NCBI RefSeq assembly: GCF_002744245.1
Contig: NZ_NKHG01000003.1
Span: forward strand, 1 to 40,541
Reading direction: 5' to 3'
Source: Bacillus pumilus
GTDB taxonomy: Bacteria; Bacillota; Bacilli; Bacillales; Bacillaceae
DNA length: 40,541 nt
The notes under the pieces are model-generated. The model saw only the letters and a list, made by a program, of their open reading frames with translations. It ran no database searches and was not told where the DNA came from. Positions 9,529 to 18,648 of this stretch are shown piece after piece; position 1 is the stretch's first letter, and each line of letters begins with the position of its first letter. The position numbers were made by a program, and so were the translations under genes.

Positions 9529-9555
9529 TGAGGCAATCATATTGGCTCATTTTTT
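9529..9555 (+). terminator. Terminator-like hairpin in the pth leader
   Basis: Arms 9529-9537 and 9541-9549 pair except for one central G-G mismatch, with a CAT loop, and are followed by six T residues. It lies before pth rather than after a gene, so it could be an attenuator or a second terminator for ctc. Confidence 0.45.
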
Positions 9556-9593
9556 AGGCGTGTGCATGTGCGACAAAGGAGGTTATTGGTTTC

Positions 9594-10160
9594 ATGATTG
9601 CATTCGTTGGATTGGGGAATCCAGGAAGAGAATATGAAAAAACAAGACATAATGTCGGGTTTATGACAATAGATGAACTATCAAAAAAATGGGACATTCC
9701 ATTAAATCAATCAAAATTTCATGGACATTATGGAACTGGGTTTGTTTCAGGGCAAAAGGTTCTACTTGTTAAGCCTCTTACATATATGAACTTATCAGGA
9801 GAATGCGTGCGTCCTCTTTTGGATTACTATGATATTCCCATTGAACATTTGAAAGTCATCTATGATGATCTTGATTTACCAACGGGGCGGATTCGTTTGC
9901 GCACAAAAGGAAGTGCAGGAGGGCATAATGGGATTAAATCGTTGATCCAGCACTTAGGCTCACCTGAGTTTGACCGATTCCGCATTGGTATTGGCCGTCC
10001 ACAAAATGGCATGAAGGTCGTCGATTACGTACTAGGGCGCTTCTCAGAAGAGGAACAGCCTGACATCTCATCAGCCATTCAAGCGTCTGTTGAAGCTTGT
10101 GAGGCCGCTCTAACAAAGCCATTTTTAGAAGTGATGAATGATTTTAACAAGAAGGTATAA
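9594..10160 (+). CDS. pth: Peptidyl-tRNA hydrolase
   Basis: Releases peptides from peptidyl-tRNA dropped by stalled ribosomes; known in B. subtilis as spoVC, because a leaky mutation blocks spore coat formation. The 188-residue protein equals the usual length. [18 protein letters not shown] contains the catalytic His near residue 20, YDDLDLP near 92-98 carries the partner Asp, and [11 protein letters not shown] and [11 protein letters not shown] complete the family signature. The ATG follows AAAGGAGG. A hairpin with a T-run lies in the leader, and a forespore-type promoter for fin overlaps the last codons. Confidence 0.97.
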   Translation: MIAFVGLGNPGREYEKTRHNVGFMTIDELSKKWDIPLNQSKFHGHYGTGFVSGQKVLLVKPLTYMNLSGECVRPLLDYYDIPIEHLKVIYDDLDLPTGRIRLRTKGSAGGHNGIKSLIQHLGSPEFDRFRIGIGRPQNGMKVVDYVLGRFSEEEQPDISSAIQASVEACEAALTKPFLEVMNDFNKKV

Positions 10161-10184
10161 GAATGATAAGCAAAGCACATACTG
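10155..10184 (+). promoter_or_regulatory. Sigma-G/sigma-F-type promoter of fin
   Basis: GTATA at 10155-10159, an 18-base gap and CATACTG at 10178-10184 match the forespore sigma-G pattern (gHATR-N18-CATNNTA) except at the last base. It overlaps the pth stop codon. In B. subtilis fin is transcribed by sigma-F and sigma-G. Confidence 0.6.
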
Positions 10185-10217
10185 ATCATAAAATCTCAGC
10201 ATGGGAGGATCTCACGT

Positions 10218-10448
10218 ATGGCTTTGCATTATTATTGCCGGCACTGTGGTGTAAAGGTTGGCAGTTTAGATGAATCCGCTGTTCAAAGTGAAGCACTTGG
10301 ATTTCATCACTTAACAAATGAGGAAAGAAACGATATGATTTCTTATATGGAAAATGGTGATTTACATGTACAAACCATTTGTGAGGATTGCCAAGAGGCA
10401 CTCGAAAGAAATCCTGATTACCATCAGTATCATACTTTTATTCAATAA
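10218..10448 (+). CDS. fin: Anti-sigma-F factor Fin
   Basis: A 76-residue forespore protein (formerly YabK) that inhibits sigma-F and so helps the switch to sigma-G during engulfment. It contains two Cys pairs, C7-x2-C10 (CRHC) and C55-x2-C58 (CEDC), suggesting a bound zinc. The central [12 protein letters not shown] and C-terminal YHQYHTFIQ segments match the B. subtilis protein, and the length is identical. The ATG follows GGGAGGA. A forespore-type promoter overlapping the end of pth and a terminator right after the stop make it a single-gene unit. Confidence 0.95.
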   Translation: MALHYYCRHCGVKVGSLDESAVQSEALGFHHLTNEERNDMISYMENGDLHVQTICEDCQEALERNPDYHQYHTFIQ

Positions 10449-10484
10449 AAAGCTTTGGTGTAGATATTAGACCAAAGCGTTTTT
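10447..10484 (+). terminator. Intrinsic terminator of fin
   Basis: An 8-bp core stem GCTTTGGT/ACCAAAGC (10452-10459 with 10471-10478) has A and T runs on its flanks. Confidence 0.8.
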
Positions 10485-10515
10485 CTGTTTTAAACAAGCA
10501 GGGAGGAGGAGCCAA

Positions 10516-13500
10516 ATGAAAAACATACAATCATTTATCAAACAAAGTGATGATTTTCAGTCCATTTTTAATGGATTAAAGGAAGGGTTAAAAGAACAGC
10601 TGCTCGCCGGACTATCAGGCTCCGTCAGATCGTTATTTACAGCCGCCATATCAGATGAACTAAAGCGGCCGATGTTTATTGTGACCCACAATTTGTATCA
10701 AGCGCAGAAGGTGACGGATGATCTCGCAAGTGTGATGTCGGATCGCTCAGTCCTTCTTTATCCTGTAAATGAACTCATTGCATCAGAGATTGCTGTTGCC
10801 AGCCCAGAGCTAAGAGCACAGCGTCTTGATGTCCTGAATCGACTCGCGAATGGAGAAAACCCCATTGTCGTAACCCCGGCAGCTGCGGTGCGGAGAATGC
10901 TTCCGCCAGTCGAGCTCTGGAAGGCGAGTCAGATCCATTTGAAGCTCGGTGAAGAAATTGATTTGGAGGCGTTTTCAAAACAACTCGTGCAAATCGGTTA
11001 TGACCGGACGTCTATGGTCGCTGCGCCCGGAGATTTTAGTGTGCGCGGAGGAATCATCGACATTTATGCGCTAACGGAGGATCATCCTATCCGCATTGAA
11101 TTATTTGATACAGAAGTGGATTCCATTCGAACCTTCCACTCTGATACACAGCGTTCATTAGAAACGCTTCAAGAGATCAAGATTGGCCCAGCAAAAGAGC
11201 TGATTGTGAGAGGCCCTGAACGAGAGAGAGCGATCGAACAGCTTGACGAAGGACTTGCGAAAAGCTTGAAGAGGTTCAACTCAGACCAACAAAAAGAGCT
11301 GCTGCATCAGAATATTTCTGCTGATCGAGAGAAACTGCTAGAAGGTATCGTGACACAGGAGATGACGAAGTACCTGTCCTATTTCTATGAAAAGCCTGCT
11401 AGTTTGCTAGATTACACATCGCAAGATACGATTATCATTCTAGATGAAATTAGCAGAATTCAGGAGATGGAAGAACAGCTTGAACAGGAAGAAGCAGATT
11501 GGACCATTAGTTTGCTTGAAGAAGGAAATATTATCCATGATTTATCTCTTTCCTTCCCGTTCCAAGAGCTGATGAATCAGCAATCGAGGTCTATTCTGTA
11601 CTACTCCTTGTTCTTAAGACATGTCCAGCAGACCAATCCGCAAAATATCGTCAATGTATCTAGTAAGCAAATGCAGAATTTCCACGGGCAGATGAATGTG
11701 CTTGCGAGTGAAATTGAACGCTATAAAAAACAAAATTATGCGGTTGTCTTTTTAGGTGCGGATGAAGAGCGTACAGAGAAGCTGTCGTCTGTTTTACATG
11801 ATTATGACATTGAAGCCGCTCTTGCCAAACAGGACGCTGAGCTTGTAAGCGGGCAAGTGTATATTTTACAAGGTGAGCTGCAAACAGGCTTCGAACTGCC
11901 ATTATCAAAAATTGCAGTGATCACAGAAGGTGAGCTTTTCAAAAAACGTGTGAAGAAGCAGGCACGTAAGCAAAAGCTGACCAACGCAGAGCGGATTAAG
12001 AGCTATTCAGAGCTTCAAGTCGGCGATTATGTGGTGCATATTAACCACGGGATCGGAAAATATTTAGGAATCGAAACGCTTGAGATTGGCGGCATTCATA
12101 AAGATTATTTAAATATTCACTATCAAGGAAGCGACAAGCTTTATGTACCGGTTGAACAAATTGATCAGGTGCAGAAATACGTAGGATCAGAAGGAAAAGA
12201 ACCCAAGCTGTACAAACTAGGCGGCAGCGACTGGAAACGCGTGAAGAAAAAAGTAGAATCTTCTGTTCAGGACATTGCGGATGATCTGATTAAGCTGTAC
12301 GCAGAACGTGAGGCAAGCAAAGGGTATGCCTTCTCACCTGACCATGAGATGCAGCGTCAGTTTGAATCTGCGTTCCCTTATCAGGAAACAGATGATCAAA
12401 TTCGCTCTATTCAAGAAATCAAAAAAGACATGGAGCGGGAACGTCCAATGGATCGCCTGCTTTGTGGGGATGTGGGATATGGAAAAACAGAGGTGGCGAT
12501 TCGAGCGGCCTTCAAAGCCATTGCTGACGGGAAGCAGGTGGCAATACTTGTTCCGACAACGATCTTGGCACAGCAGCATTTTGACACGATGATGGACCGA
12601 TTCCAAGACTACCCTGTCAAAATCGCTCAGCTTAGCCGGTTCCGTACGCGAAAAGAAACAACCGAAACGTTAAAAGGGCTGAAGAACGGAACGATTGATA
12701 TGGTCATCGGGACACACCGTCTTCTTTCAAAAGACATTGTATATAAGGATTTAGGACTGTTGATCATTGATGAGGAACAGCGTTTTGGTGTGACGCATAA
12801 AGAGAAAATTAAGCAAATGAAAGCCAATATTGATGTGTTGACATTAACGGCAACGCCAATTCCGCGTACGCTTCATATGTCGATGCTTGGTGTGCGAGAT
12901 TTATCCGTTATTGAAACACCACCTGAAAACCGTTTCCCTGTTCAAACCTATGTTGTCGAGTACAATGGGGCTTTAGTTAGGGAAGCGATCGAGCGAGAAC
13001 TAGCACGAGGCGGCCAAGTGTACTTCCTTTACAATCGTGTTGAGGATATTGAACGGAAAGCAGATGAAATCTCGATGCTTGTTCCAGACGCTAAAGTCAG
13101 CTATGCACACGGGAAAATGAGTGAGAACGAGCTAGAATCTGTGATGATCAACTTCCTTGAAGGTGAATCAGATGTGTTGGTCAGTACAACCATTATTGAA
13201 ACAGGCGTAGACATTCCAAATGTAAACACGCTCATTGTACACGATGCTGATAAAATGGGACTCTCTCAGCTGTACCAGTTAAGAGGACGAGTTGGACGCT
13301 CTAATCGTGTCGCCTATGCTTATTTTACTTATCGAAAAGACAAAGTTCTTTCTGAAGTAGCAGAGAAAAGACTTCAGGCCATTAAAGAATTCACAGAGCT
13401 CGGTTCCGGCTTTAAAATTGCGATGCGTGATTTAACGATTCGAGGAGCAGGGAACTTACTTGGTGCACAGCAGCATGGATTTATTGATTCCGTTGGGTTC

Positions 13501-14049
13501 GACCTTTATTCTCAAATGCTGAAAGAAGCGATTGAAGAAAGAAGAGGCGACATGACCGCTCAAGAAAAATTTGAGCCGGAGATTGACTTGCAAATTGATG
13601 CCTACATCCCAGACTCATATATTTCTGATGGCAAGCAAAAGATCGAGATGTATAAACAGTTTAGAGCCATTGGGTCCATTGAAGAACGGAAAGAGCTTCA
13701 GGATGAAATGATTGACCGATTCGGTGAATATCCGCAAGAAGTGGCTGATTTGTTCACGATTGCGACGATGAAGGTGTACGCTGTGCAGGAACGTGTCGAG
13801 CTGATCAAAATGGAGAAAGGCATTGTCAGACTCACCCTTGAGGAGAAAGCAAGCAGCGAAATCGACGGTCAAAAATTATTTGAGCTCGGCAGTCGATTTG
13901 GACGTGAGATTGGCCTAGGAATGGAAGGTAGTAAGCTGATTATTTCTGTTCAAACGAAAGGCAAGAAAACCAAGGAATGGCTGGAGGTCGTTCTTAGCAT
14001 GCTTCGAGGCCTTCAAGATGTGAAAAAAGAAACCATTCCATCTTCATAA
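10516..14049 (+). CDS. mfd: Transcription-repair coupling factor Mfd
   Basis: A DNA translocase that displaces RNA polymerase stalled at lesions and recruits UvrA for nucleotide excision repair. At 1177 residues it equals B. subtilis Mfd. In order it shows: an N-terminal UvrB-like region including SVRGGIIDIYAL; the RNA polymerase interaction domain around VGDYVVHINHGIGKYLG (about 505-521); a RecG-like helicase core with Walker A GDVGYGKTEVA (near 650) and the DEEQ box LIIDEEQRFGV; TATPIPRTLHM; and QLRGRVGRSN in the second lobe. A C-terminal autoinhibitory domain follows. The ATG follows GGGAGGAGG. No intrinsic terminator is visible after the stop, so readthrough into spoVT is possible. Confidence 0.98.
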   Translation: MKNIQSFIKQSDDFQSIFNGLKEGLKEQLLAGLSGSVRSLFTAAISDELKRPMFIVTHNLYQAQKVTDDLASVMSDRSVLLYPVNELIASEIAVASPELRAQRLDVLNRLANGENPIVVTPAAAVRRMLPPVELWKASQIHLKLGEEIDLEAFSKQLVQIGYDRTSMVAAPGDFSVRGGIIDIYALTEDHPIRIELFDTEVDSIRTFHSDTQRSLETLQEIKIGPAKELIVRGPERERAIEQLDEGLAKSLKRFNSDQQKELLHQNISADREKLLEGIVTQEMTKYLSYFYEKPASLLDYTSQDTIIILDEISRIQEMEEQLEQEEADWTISLLEEGNIIHDLSLSFPFQELMNQQSRSILYYSLFLRHVQQTNPQNIVNVSSKQMQNFHGQMNVLASEIERYKKQNYAVVFLGADEERTEKLSSVLHDYDIEAALAKQDAELVSGQVYILQGELQTGFELPLSKIAVITEGELFKKRVKKQARKQKLTNAERIKSYSELQVGDYVVHINHGIGKYLGIETLEIGGIHKDYLNIHYQGSDKLYVPVEQIDQVQKYVGSEGKEPKLYKLGGSDWKRVKKKVESSVQDIADDLIKLYAEREASKGYAFSPDHEMQRQFESAFPYQETDDQIRSIQEIKKDMERERPMDRLLCGDVGYGKTEVAIRAAFKAIADGKQVAILVPTTILAQQHFDTMMDRFQDYPVKIAQLSRFRTRKETTETLKGLKNGTIDMVIGTHRLLSKDIVYKDLGLLIIDEEQRFGVTHKEKIKQMKANIDVLTLTATPIPRTLHMSMLGVRDLSVIETPPENRFPVQTYVVEYNGALVREAIERELARGGQVYFLYNRVEDIERKADEISMLVPDAKVSYAHGKMSENELESVMINFLEGESDVLVSTTIIETGVDIPNVNTLIVHDADKMGLSQLYQLRGRVGRSNRVAYAYFTYRKDKVLSEVAEKRLQAIKEFTELGSGFKIAMRDLTIRGAGNLLGAQQHGFIDSVGFDLYSQMLKEAIEERRGDMTAQEKFEPEIDLQIDAYIPDSYISDGKQKIEMYKQFRAIGSIEERKELQDEMIDRFGEYPQEVADLFTIATMKVYAVQERVELIKMEKGIVRLTLEEKASSEIDGQKLFELGSRFGREIGLGMEGSKLIISVQTKGKKTKEWLEVVLSMLRGLQDVKKETIPSS

Positions 14050-14076
14050 AATTTTGTTTGTCTCTCGTGTATATTA

Positions 14077-14170
14077 CGTTTGATGTGACGGATACTAAAC
14101 TCAGGGTCAAGTGGTGAATGTTGCATAAAGTGGACGCTTTTGTTCCATTCACCCAACACATCATCAAACG
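14077..14170. repeat. Nested inverted repeats between mfd and spoVT
   Basis: Outer arms CGTTTGATG (14077-14085) and CATCAAACG (14162-14170) are perfectly complementary. Inside them GGTGAATG (14113-14120) and CATTCACC (14146-14153) are also perfectly complementary. A small inner stem AAAGT/GCTTT (14127-14131 with 14136-14140) sits in the middle. The right outer arm ends just before the AGAGAGG ribosome site of spoVT. There is no T-run after it, so it is not a plain terminator. Confidence 0.55.
14123..14152 (+). promoter_or_regulatory. Possible sigma-G promoter of spoVT
   Basis: GCATA at 14123-14127 fits the -35 pattern, and an 18-base gap leads to CATTCAC at 14146-14152, which keeps CAT but not the final TA. 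spoVT is a sigma-G gene in B. subtilis. The -10 coincides with an arm of the inverted repeat described for this interval. Confidence 0.35.
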
Positions 14171-14188
14171 AAAGAGAGGCAGCAGTGA

Positions 14189-14725
14189 ATGAAAGCAACT
14201 GGAATTGTACGCCGCATCGACGATTTAGGAAGAGTGGTTATTCCAAAGGAGATTCGCAGAACATTGCGTATCCGGGAAGGAGATCCGCTTGAGATTTTTG
14301 TCGACCGCGATGGAGAAGTGATTTTGAAGAAGTATTCACCGATTAGTGAGCTAGGAGACTTTGCGAAGGAATATGCTGATGCATTATTCGACAGTTTGGG
14401 TCATTCCATCCTGATCTGTGATCGTGACACGTATATTGCTGTATCCGGCAGTTCGAAAAAAGAGTACTTAAACAAATCCATTAGTGATTTAATTGAACGA
14501 ACAATGGATCAGCGTAATTCTGTATTAGAGGAAAGCAAGAAAGAAATTCAACTTGTCGATGGTATTGATGATGACGTATCTGCTTATACCATTGCACCTA
14601 TTGTTGCAAACGGAGATCCAATTGGCGCCGTCGTCTTATTTTCGAAAGAGCGTTCAATGGGAGAAGTGGAGCATAAAGCGGCGGAAACAGCAGCTGGCTT
14701 CTTAGCCCGTCAAATGGAACATTAG
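14189..14725 (+). CDS. spoVT: Stage V sporulation regulator SpoVT
   Basis: A forespore transcription factor of the AbrB family that activates or represses sigma-G-dependent genes. The 178-residue protein has an N-terminal swapped-hairpin DNA-binding domain (about 1-50, with GIVRRIDDLGRVVIPKEIRR and the basic RTLRIREGD) and a C-terminal GAF-type sensor domain (about 55-178). The length is identical to B. subtilis and the DNA-binding half is essentially unchanged. The start follows AGAGAGG. The upstream interval holds nested inverted repeats and a weak sigma-G-like promoter, so autoregulation is plausible but not shown. Confidence 0.97.
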   Translation: MKATGIVRRIDDLGRVVIPKEIRRTLRIREGDPLEIFVDRDGEVILKKYSPISELGDFAKEYADALFDSLGHSILICDRDTYIAVSGSSKKEYLNKSISDLIERTMDQRNSVLEESKKEIQLVDGIDDDVSAYTIAPIVANGDPIGAVVLFSKERSMGEVEHKAAETAAGFLARQMEH

Positions 14726-14761
14726 GTCTAATAATTCTATATCATTTTGATAAAACGAAAG

Positions 14762-14799
14762 AATGCCGATGAAATCATTTGATTTTATCGGCATTTTTT
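14762..14799 (+). terminator. Intrinsic terminator of spoVT
   Basis: A long stem starting AATGCCGAT (14762-14770) and closing with ATCGGCATT (14787-14795) is followed by T residues. Confidence 0.9.
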
Positions 14800-14868
14800 A
14801 TATGGGATGAAACAAAACATGGAATGTGTCGTCTACTCCTTAGAAAGAAACGGTTTTTCAGTAACGTA

Positions 14869-14877
14869 TGATATAAT
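14869..14877 (+). promoter_or_regulatory. Extended -10 promoter before yabM
   Basis: TGATATAAT has a TGN extension and consensus TATAAT at 14872-14877. The -35 region is A-rich and does not resemble TTGACA. It lies 53 bases before the yabM start. Confidence 0.55.
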
Positions 14878-14929
14878 GAGTGCGTTTAAATGTAGATCTA
14901 TTTTTTGATTGAACATAAAGGAGTCATCC

Positions 14930-16534
14930 ATGAAAAATGCTGTGAATCAACCGCATTGGCTTTTCCAAGGTGCGGTGATATTGACCATCGCAGGCTTGTT
15001 ATCAAAGATATTAAGTGCCGTATATCGTGTCCCTTTTCAAAACATCGTAGGAGACACTGGTTTTTATATTTATCAGCAGGTGTATCCCTTTCTCGGCATT
15101 GCGGTCATGCTCGGAACAACAGGGTTTCCTGTCATGGTGTCCAAGCTACTGAGTGAGCATGGTGAAGAGAATCGCCGGATGATTACAAGGGTATCCTTGG
15201 TGTATATCACTTTGCTCAGCTTGGTCTTATTTCTCTGTCTGTACATAGGAGCAGGTTGGATTGCGGACCTGATGGCTGACAGCGAATTAACCTTACTCAT
15301 CCAGATGAGTGCATTTGTTTTTTTATTCCTGCCATTCACAGTTATGCTAAGAGGTGTGTTTCAGAGTGACGGCATGATGCTTCCAACCGCTATCTCCCAA
15401 TTGGTTGAGCAGCTCATTAGAGTGGGTGTTCTGCTTGTCTTATCCTTCTATTTTGTGAGGCACGGCTATTCGCTTTATGAAACAGGAGCGGGTGCTGTTT
15501 TCTCCTCTATCGCAGGAAGTGCGGTCTCACTCATAATACTTCTCTTCCTTTGGCTGACATATCGAAAACAGTCTGCTTCAGGCATGATGTTAAAACAGGC
15601 TACGCTGCGGAAAAAAGATGTTTTGAAGAGTTTAGTGCTGTATACATTGACTATTTGTGTGAGTGGACTGCTTATTTTATGGATGCAAATGATCGATGCC
15701 TTTCACCTGTATGCTTTGCTCCGCAGCGAGGGTCTGAGTGAAACGGCGGCAAAGGCGGCAAAAGGTGTGTATGACCGAGGTCAGCCTTTCTTGCAGCTAG
15801 GGACGGTGTTTGCAATTAGTATCGGAACTTCTCTTGTTCCATTTTTGTCGTCGGCCTTGAGGGAAGGACAGCACGAGGTGATTCGTCAAAAGGTTCGTAC
15901 ATCGTTTAAGACAACGTCGGTGCTCGGAATTGGTTCAGCGGTCGGGCTGATTTGTATTCTATCGTCAGTGAATACAATGCTATTTCGTAATGACTTAGGC
16001 ACAGATGCGCTGCAAATATTTTGTATATCCATCGCATTTACGTCTATTGCGATTACACAAACAGCTTTGCTTCAAGGGCTGGGACATCCCGTGTACCCCG
16101 CTGTTGTGATTATCCTCAGTGTGCTAGTGAAATGGGGGCTGACGTTTGCGCTTGTCCCGTTATTTGGTATCCATGGGGCTGCATGGTCAACAGTATGTGG
16201 GTTTCTTACCGCAGCCGTGTTCAATGCGTTTTATTTGAAACGCAAAGGATGGATCTCGATGAGAGAGCTGTTCCCAGTGAAAATTCTTTTATCAGCGGCT
16301 TTCATGGCCACCGTTTTATTAGGGTATCAGGCATTGTTTTCTTGGGTCATACCCTTTGAAAAACGTTCGTTTTCGGTTTTAGAGAGCCTGACATCAGTTT
16401 TTATTGGTGGTTTCGCCTTTTTATATAGTATTCTTAAGCTAGAGGTATTTACGGACGAGGAATGGAGACTCATTCCATTAGGAGAAAAGATTTTATATTT
16501 TAAACAGATGAGAGGGAATAGAAATGGCAGGTAA
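14930..16534 (+). CDS. yabM: Polysaccharide flippase-like membrane protein YabM
   Basis: A polytopic membrane protein of 534 residues in the MOP/MATE-like superfamily that includes SpoVB and the lipid II flippase MurJ. The N-terminal ILTIAGLLSKILSAVYRVPF and IYQQVYPFLGIAVMLGTTG are the family hallmarks, and about 12-14 hydrophobic segments alternate with short loops. The substrate is not known; lipid-linked glycan export is inferred from the family. The ATG at 14930 is 6 bases after AAAGGAG; an in-frame TTG at 14909 lacks a ribosome site. It overlaps mazG by 11 bases, suggesting cotranslation with the following genes. Confidence 0.88.
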   Translation: MKNAVNQPHWLFQGAVILTIAGLLSKILSAVYRVPFQNIVGDTGFYIYQQVYPFLGIAVMLGTTGFPVMVSKLLSEHGEENRRMITRVSLVYITLLSLVLFLCLYIGAGWIADLMADSELTLLIQMSAFVFLFLPFTVMLRGVFQSDGMMLPTAISQLVEQLIRVGVLLVLSFYFVRHGYSLYETGAGAVFSSIAGSAVSLIILLFLWLTYRKQSASGMMLKQATLRKKDVLKSLVLYTLTICVSGLLILWMQMIDAFHLYALLRSEGLSETAAKAAKGVYDRGQPFLQLGTVFAISIGTSLVPFLSSALREGQHEVIRQKVRTSFKTTSVLGIGSAVGLICILSSVNTMLFRNDLGTDALQIFCISIAFTSIAITQTALLQGLGHPVYPAVVIILSVLVKWGLTFALVPLFGIHGAAWSTVCGFLTAAVFNAFYLKRKGWISMRELFPVKILLSAAFMATVLLGYQALFSWVIPFEKRSFSVLESLTSVFIGGFAFLYSILKLEVFTDEEWRLIPLGEKILYFKQMRGNRNGR

Positions 16535-18008
16535 GATTACAGTCGTTGGTCTTGGGGCGGGCGACATGGATCAGCTGACGCTCGGCGTATATAAGCAGCT
16601 CAAGCAGGCGAAAGAAGTATTTATGAGAACGCAGGATCACCCGCTCACCGCAGAATTGATGCAGGAGATTCCGTCTCTTACCTTTTTTGATGAGATTTAT
16701 GAAAAGCACGATCAGTTTGATTCAGTGTATCAGGAAATCACAGAAATTCTATTCGCTGAGGCTGCGGACAAAGATATTGTTTATGCAGTACCAGGACATC
16801 CATTTGTAGCAGAAAAAACAGTACAACTGCTTGTCGCTCAGCAGAAGGAGCGCGGGATTGAGGTGTCTGTTGCCGGTGGACAAAGCTTTCTTGATGCGAC
16901 ATTTAATTCCTTGCAGATTGACCCGATTGAAGGACTACAATTCGTTGATGCAGGGGAAATGCGGGCACATGATCTTAATGTAACCCAGCATGTATTGATT
17001 TGTCAGGTGTATGATCAGATGACGGCTTCAAATGTGAAGCTGACGCTGATGGAAAAGCTGCCTGATGACTATGAAGTCTATATTGTGACTGCGGCAGGAA
17101 GCAGTCAGGAACAGATCACACCCGTTCCTTTATTTCAACTTGATCGAGATGTGTCGATAAATAACTTAACGAGTGTTTATGTGCCTCCAATTCAAGATGA
17201 AAAGCTGCTCTATTCACAATTTGATAATTTCCGTGAAGTCATTCGTACATTAAGGGGACCAGGCGGCTGTCCGTGGGATCAAAAACAGACCAATGAGTCG
17301 CTCAAACCTTACTTAATTGAAGAATGCTATGAGCTGCTTGAAGCCATAGATGAAGACGATCCAGATCATCTGGTGGAAGAGCTCGGAGATGTGCTGCTGC
17401 AGGTTTTACTCCACGCTCAAATTGGCGAAGATGATGGCTATTTCTCAATTGATGATGTGATAAAGCATGTGACAGAAAAAATGATTCGACGACATCCACA
17501 TGTGTTTGGTGATACGAATGTCACTGAAGCATCGGACGTAGTGGCCAACTGGGAAAAAATAAAGCAGCAGGAGAAGCCAGTGCGGGCAGCATCTATTTTG
17601 CAGTCCATTCCAGCAACACTCCCAGCTCTAACAAAGGCTTATAAGCTCCAAAAGAAAGCGGCTAAGGTCGGCTTCGATTGGACAGAAGTAGAAGATATTT
17701 GGAACAAATATGAAGAAGAAAAGCAGGAATTCCTTGTTGAAGTGGCTGAGAAGAGGGACGAAGATGCAACAAAGCAAATGAAAGATGAATTTGGGGATTT
17801 GTTGTTTGTTCTCGTCAACATAGGCAGGTTCTATCAGTTAGAGCCTGAAACAGCCCTCTCTTCCGCAAACACAAAATTCATGCGGCGCTTTCAGCATATA
17901 GAACAAAAAGCAAAGGAAATGGGACATTCACTAGAGGACATGACGCTAGAGGAAATGGACGATCTGTGGAACGATGCCAAACGCATAGAAAGAGGTGATC
18001 ACACATGA
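16524..18008 (+). CDS. mazG: Nucleoside triphosphate pyrophosphohydrolase MazG with N-terminal methylase-like domain (YabN)
   Basis: A two-part 494-residue cytoplasmic protein. Residues 1 to about 220 form a tetrapyrrole (corrin/porphyrin) methylase-like domain with [13 protein letters not shown] and [14 protein letters not shown]. The rest is a MazG NTP pyrophosphohydrolase with [21 protein letters not shown] and [16 protein letters not shown], which supply the Glu and Asp metal ligands. A second, degenerate MazG-like helical unit follows ([15 protein letters not shown]). The family clears non-canonical NTPs; the role of the methylase-like half is unknown. It overlaps yabM by 11 bases and rqcP by 4 (ATGA), so the three genes form a tight operon. 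Confidence 0.95.
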   Translation: MAGKITVVGLGAGDMDQLTLGVYKQLKQAKEVFMRTQDHPLTAELMQEIPSLTFFDEIYEKHDQFDSVYQEITEILFAEAADKDIVYAVPGHPFVAEKTVQLLVAQQKERGIEVSVAGGQSFLDATFNSLQIDPIEGLQFVDAGEMRAHDLNVTQHVLICQVYDQMTASNVKLTLMEKLPDDYEVYIVTAAGSSQEQITPVPLFQLDRDVSINNLTSVYVPPIQDEKLLYSQFDNFREVIRTLRGPGGCPWDQKQTNESLKPYLIEECYELLEAIDEDDPDHLVEELGDVLLQVLLHAQIGEDDGYFSIDDVIKHVTEKMIRRHPHVFGDTNVTEASDVVANWEKIKQQEKPVRAASILQSIPATLPALTKAYKLQKKAAKVGFDWTEVEDIWNKYEEEKQEFLVEVAEKRDEDATKQMKDEFGDLLFVLVNIGRFYQLEPETALSSANTKFMRRFQHIEQKAKEMGHSLEDMTLEEMDDLWNDAKRIERGDHT

Positions 18009-18265
18009 GACTAGATAAATTTTTAAAAGTTTCTCGTTTAATTAAAAGAAGAACATTGGCGAAAGAAGTAGCCGATCAAGGAAGAATTTCAATTAATGGA
18101 ACACAGGCAAAAGCCAGCTCTGACGTGAAAGAAGGAGACGAGCTTCAAATTCGCTTTGGGCAAAAACTTGTGACCGTTCAAGTCAACGAGTTAAAGGACA
18201 CCACGAAAAAAGAAGAAGCGGCAGGCATGTATACAGTGCTGAAAGAAGAAAAAACAGCAGAATAG
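18005..18265 (+). CDS. rqcP: S4-domain ribosome quality control factor RqcP (YabO)
   Basis: An 86-residue RNA-binding protein related to Hsp15. Work on B. subtilis YabO showed that it binds the stalled 50S-tRNA complex with RqcH and promotes C-terminal alanine tailing. Nearly all of the protein is one S4 domain: [26 protein letters not shown] is followed by [22 protein letters not shown], with a basic face. Only a short acidic tail extends beyond. Its ATG overlaps the stop of mazG. Peptidyl-tRNA hydrolase, encoded about 8 kb upstream, also acts on stalled translation products. Confidence 0.92.
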   Translation: MRLDKFLKVSRLIKRRTLAKEVADQGRISINGTQAKASSDVKEGDELQIRFGQKLVTVQVNELKDTTKKEEAAGMYTVLKEEKTAE

Positions 18266-18292
18266 GGCTTGTTCTAAAAGATCCTCCTATCA

Positions 18293-18300
18293 CATACAAT
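18293..18300 (+). promoter_or_regulatory. Sigma-E -10 element before yabP
   Basis: CATACAAT is a perfect sigma-E -10 sequence 40 bases before yabP. The matching -35 region (about 18272-18279) is weak. yabP and yabQ are mother-cell sigma-E genes in B. subtilis. Confidence 0.55.
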
Positions 18301-18339
18301 GCAGTAACAATGCAAGTATGAGATATGGGGGATGTATAA

Positions 18340-18648
18340 ATGAATCAATATTATAATCAACCTCAAGGCACGAAGCTGTCATCAGAAGCAGAGCACAATG
18401 TCACAATGCGAAACAGAAAGCATTTAGATATTACCGGCGTCAAGCAGGTCGAAAGCTTTGATAATGAAGAATTTCTGCTTGAGACGGTCATGGGGATCCT
18501 AGCCATCCGCGGAGAAAATCTGCAAATGAAAAATTTAGACGTAGAAAAAGGCGTTGTGTCCATCAAAGGTCGTGTCTTTGACTTAATCTATGTAGATGAG
18601 CAGCACGGGGAGAAGGCTAAAGGATTTTTTAGCAAGCTGTTTAAATGA
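18340..18648 (+). CDS. yabP: Spore protein YabP
   Basis: A 102-residue member of the YabP/YqfC sporulation family, made in the mother cell under sigma-E. The exact function is unknown. The conserved core is RKHLDITGVKQVESFDNEEFLLETVMG, followed by a repeated-looking beta segment ending KGRVFDLIYVD. The N-terminal 15 residues are polar and rich in Asn and Gln. It starts 10 bases after ATGGGGGATG and overlaps yabQ by 4 bases (ATGA), so the two are translationally coupled. Confidence 0.93.
   Translation: MNQYYNQPQGTKLSSEAEHNVTMRNRKHLDITGVKQVESFDNEEFLLETVMGILAIRGENLQMKNLDVEKGVVSIKGRVFDLIYVDEQHGEKAKGFFSKLFK

Noticed and set aside
14905..15156. 83-codon frame at the start of yabM
   Set aside because: It covers the yabM ribosome site and N-terminus in a different frame; the yabM frame has the conserved flippase motifs.
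16021..16359. 112-codon + strand frame inside yabM
   Set aside because: It is in another frame of a clear membrane protein gene and encodes a Cys-rich sequence without family resemblance.
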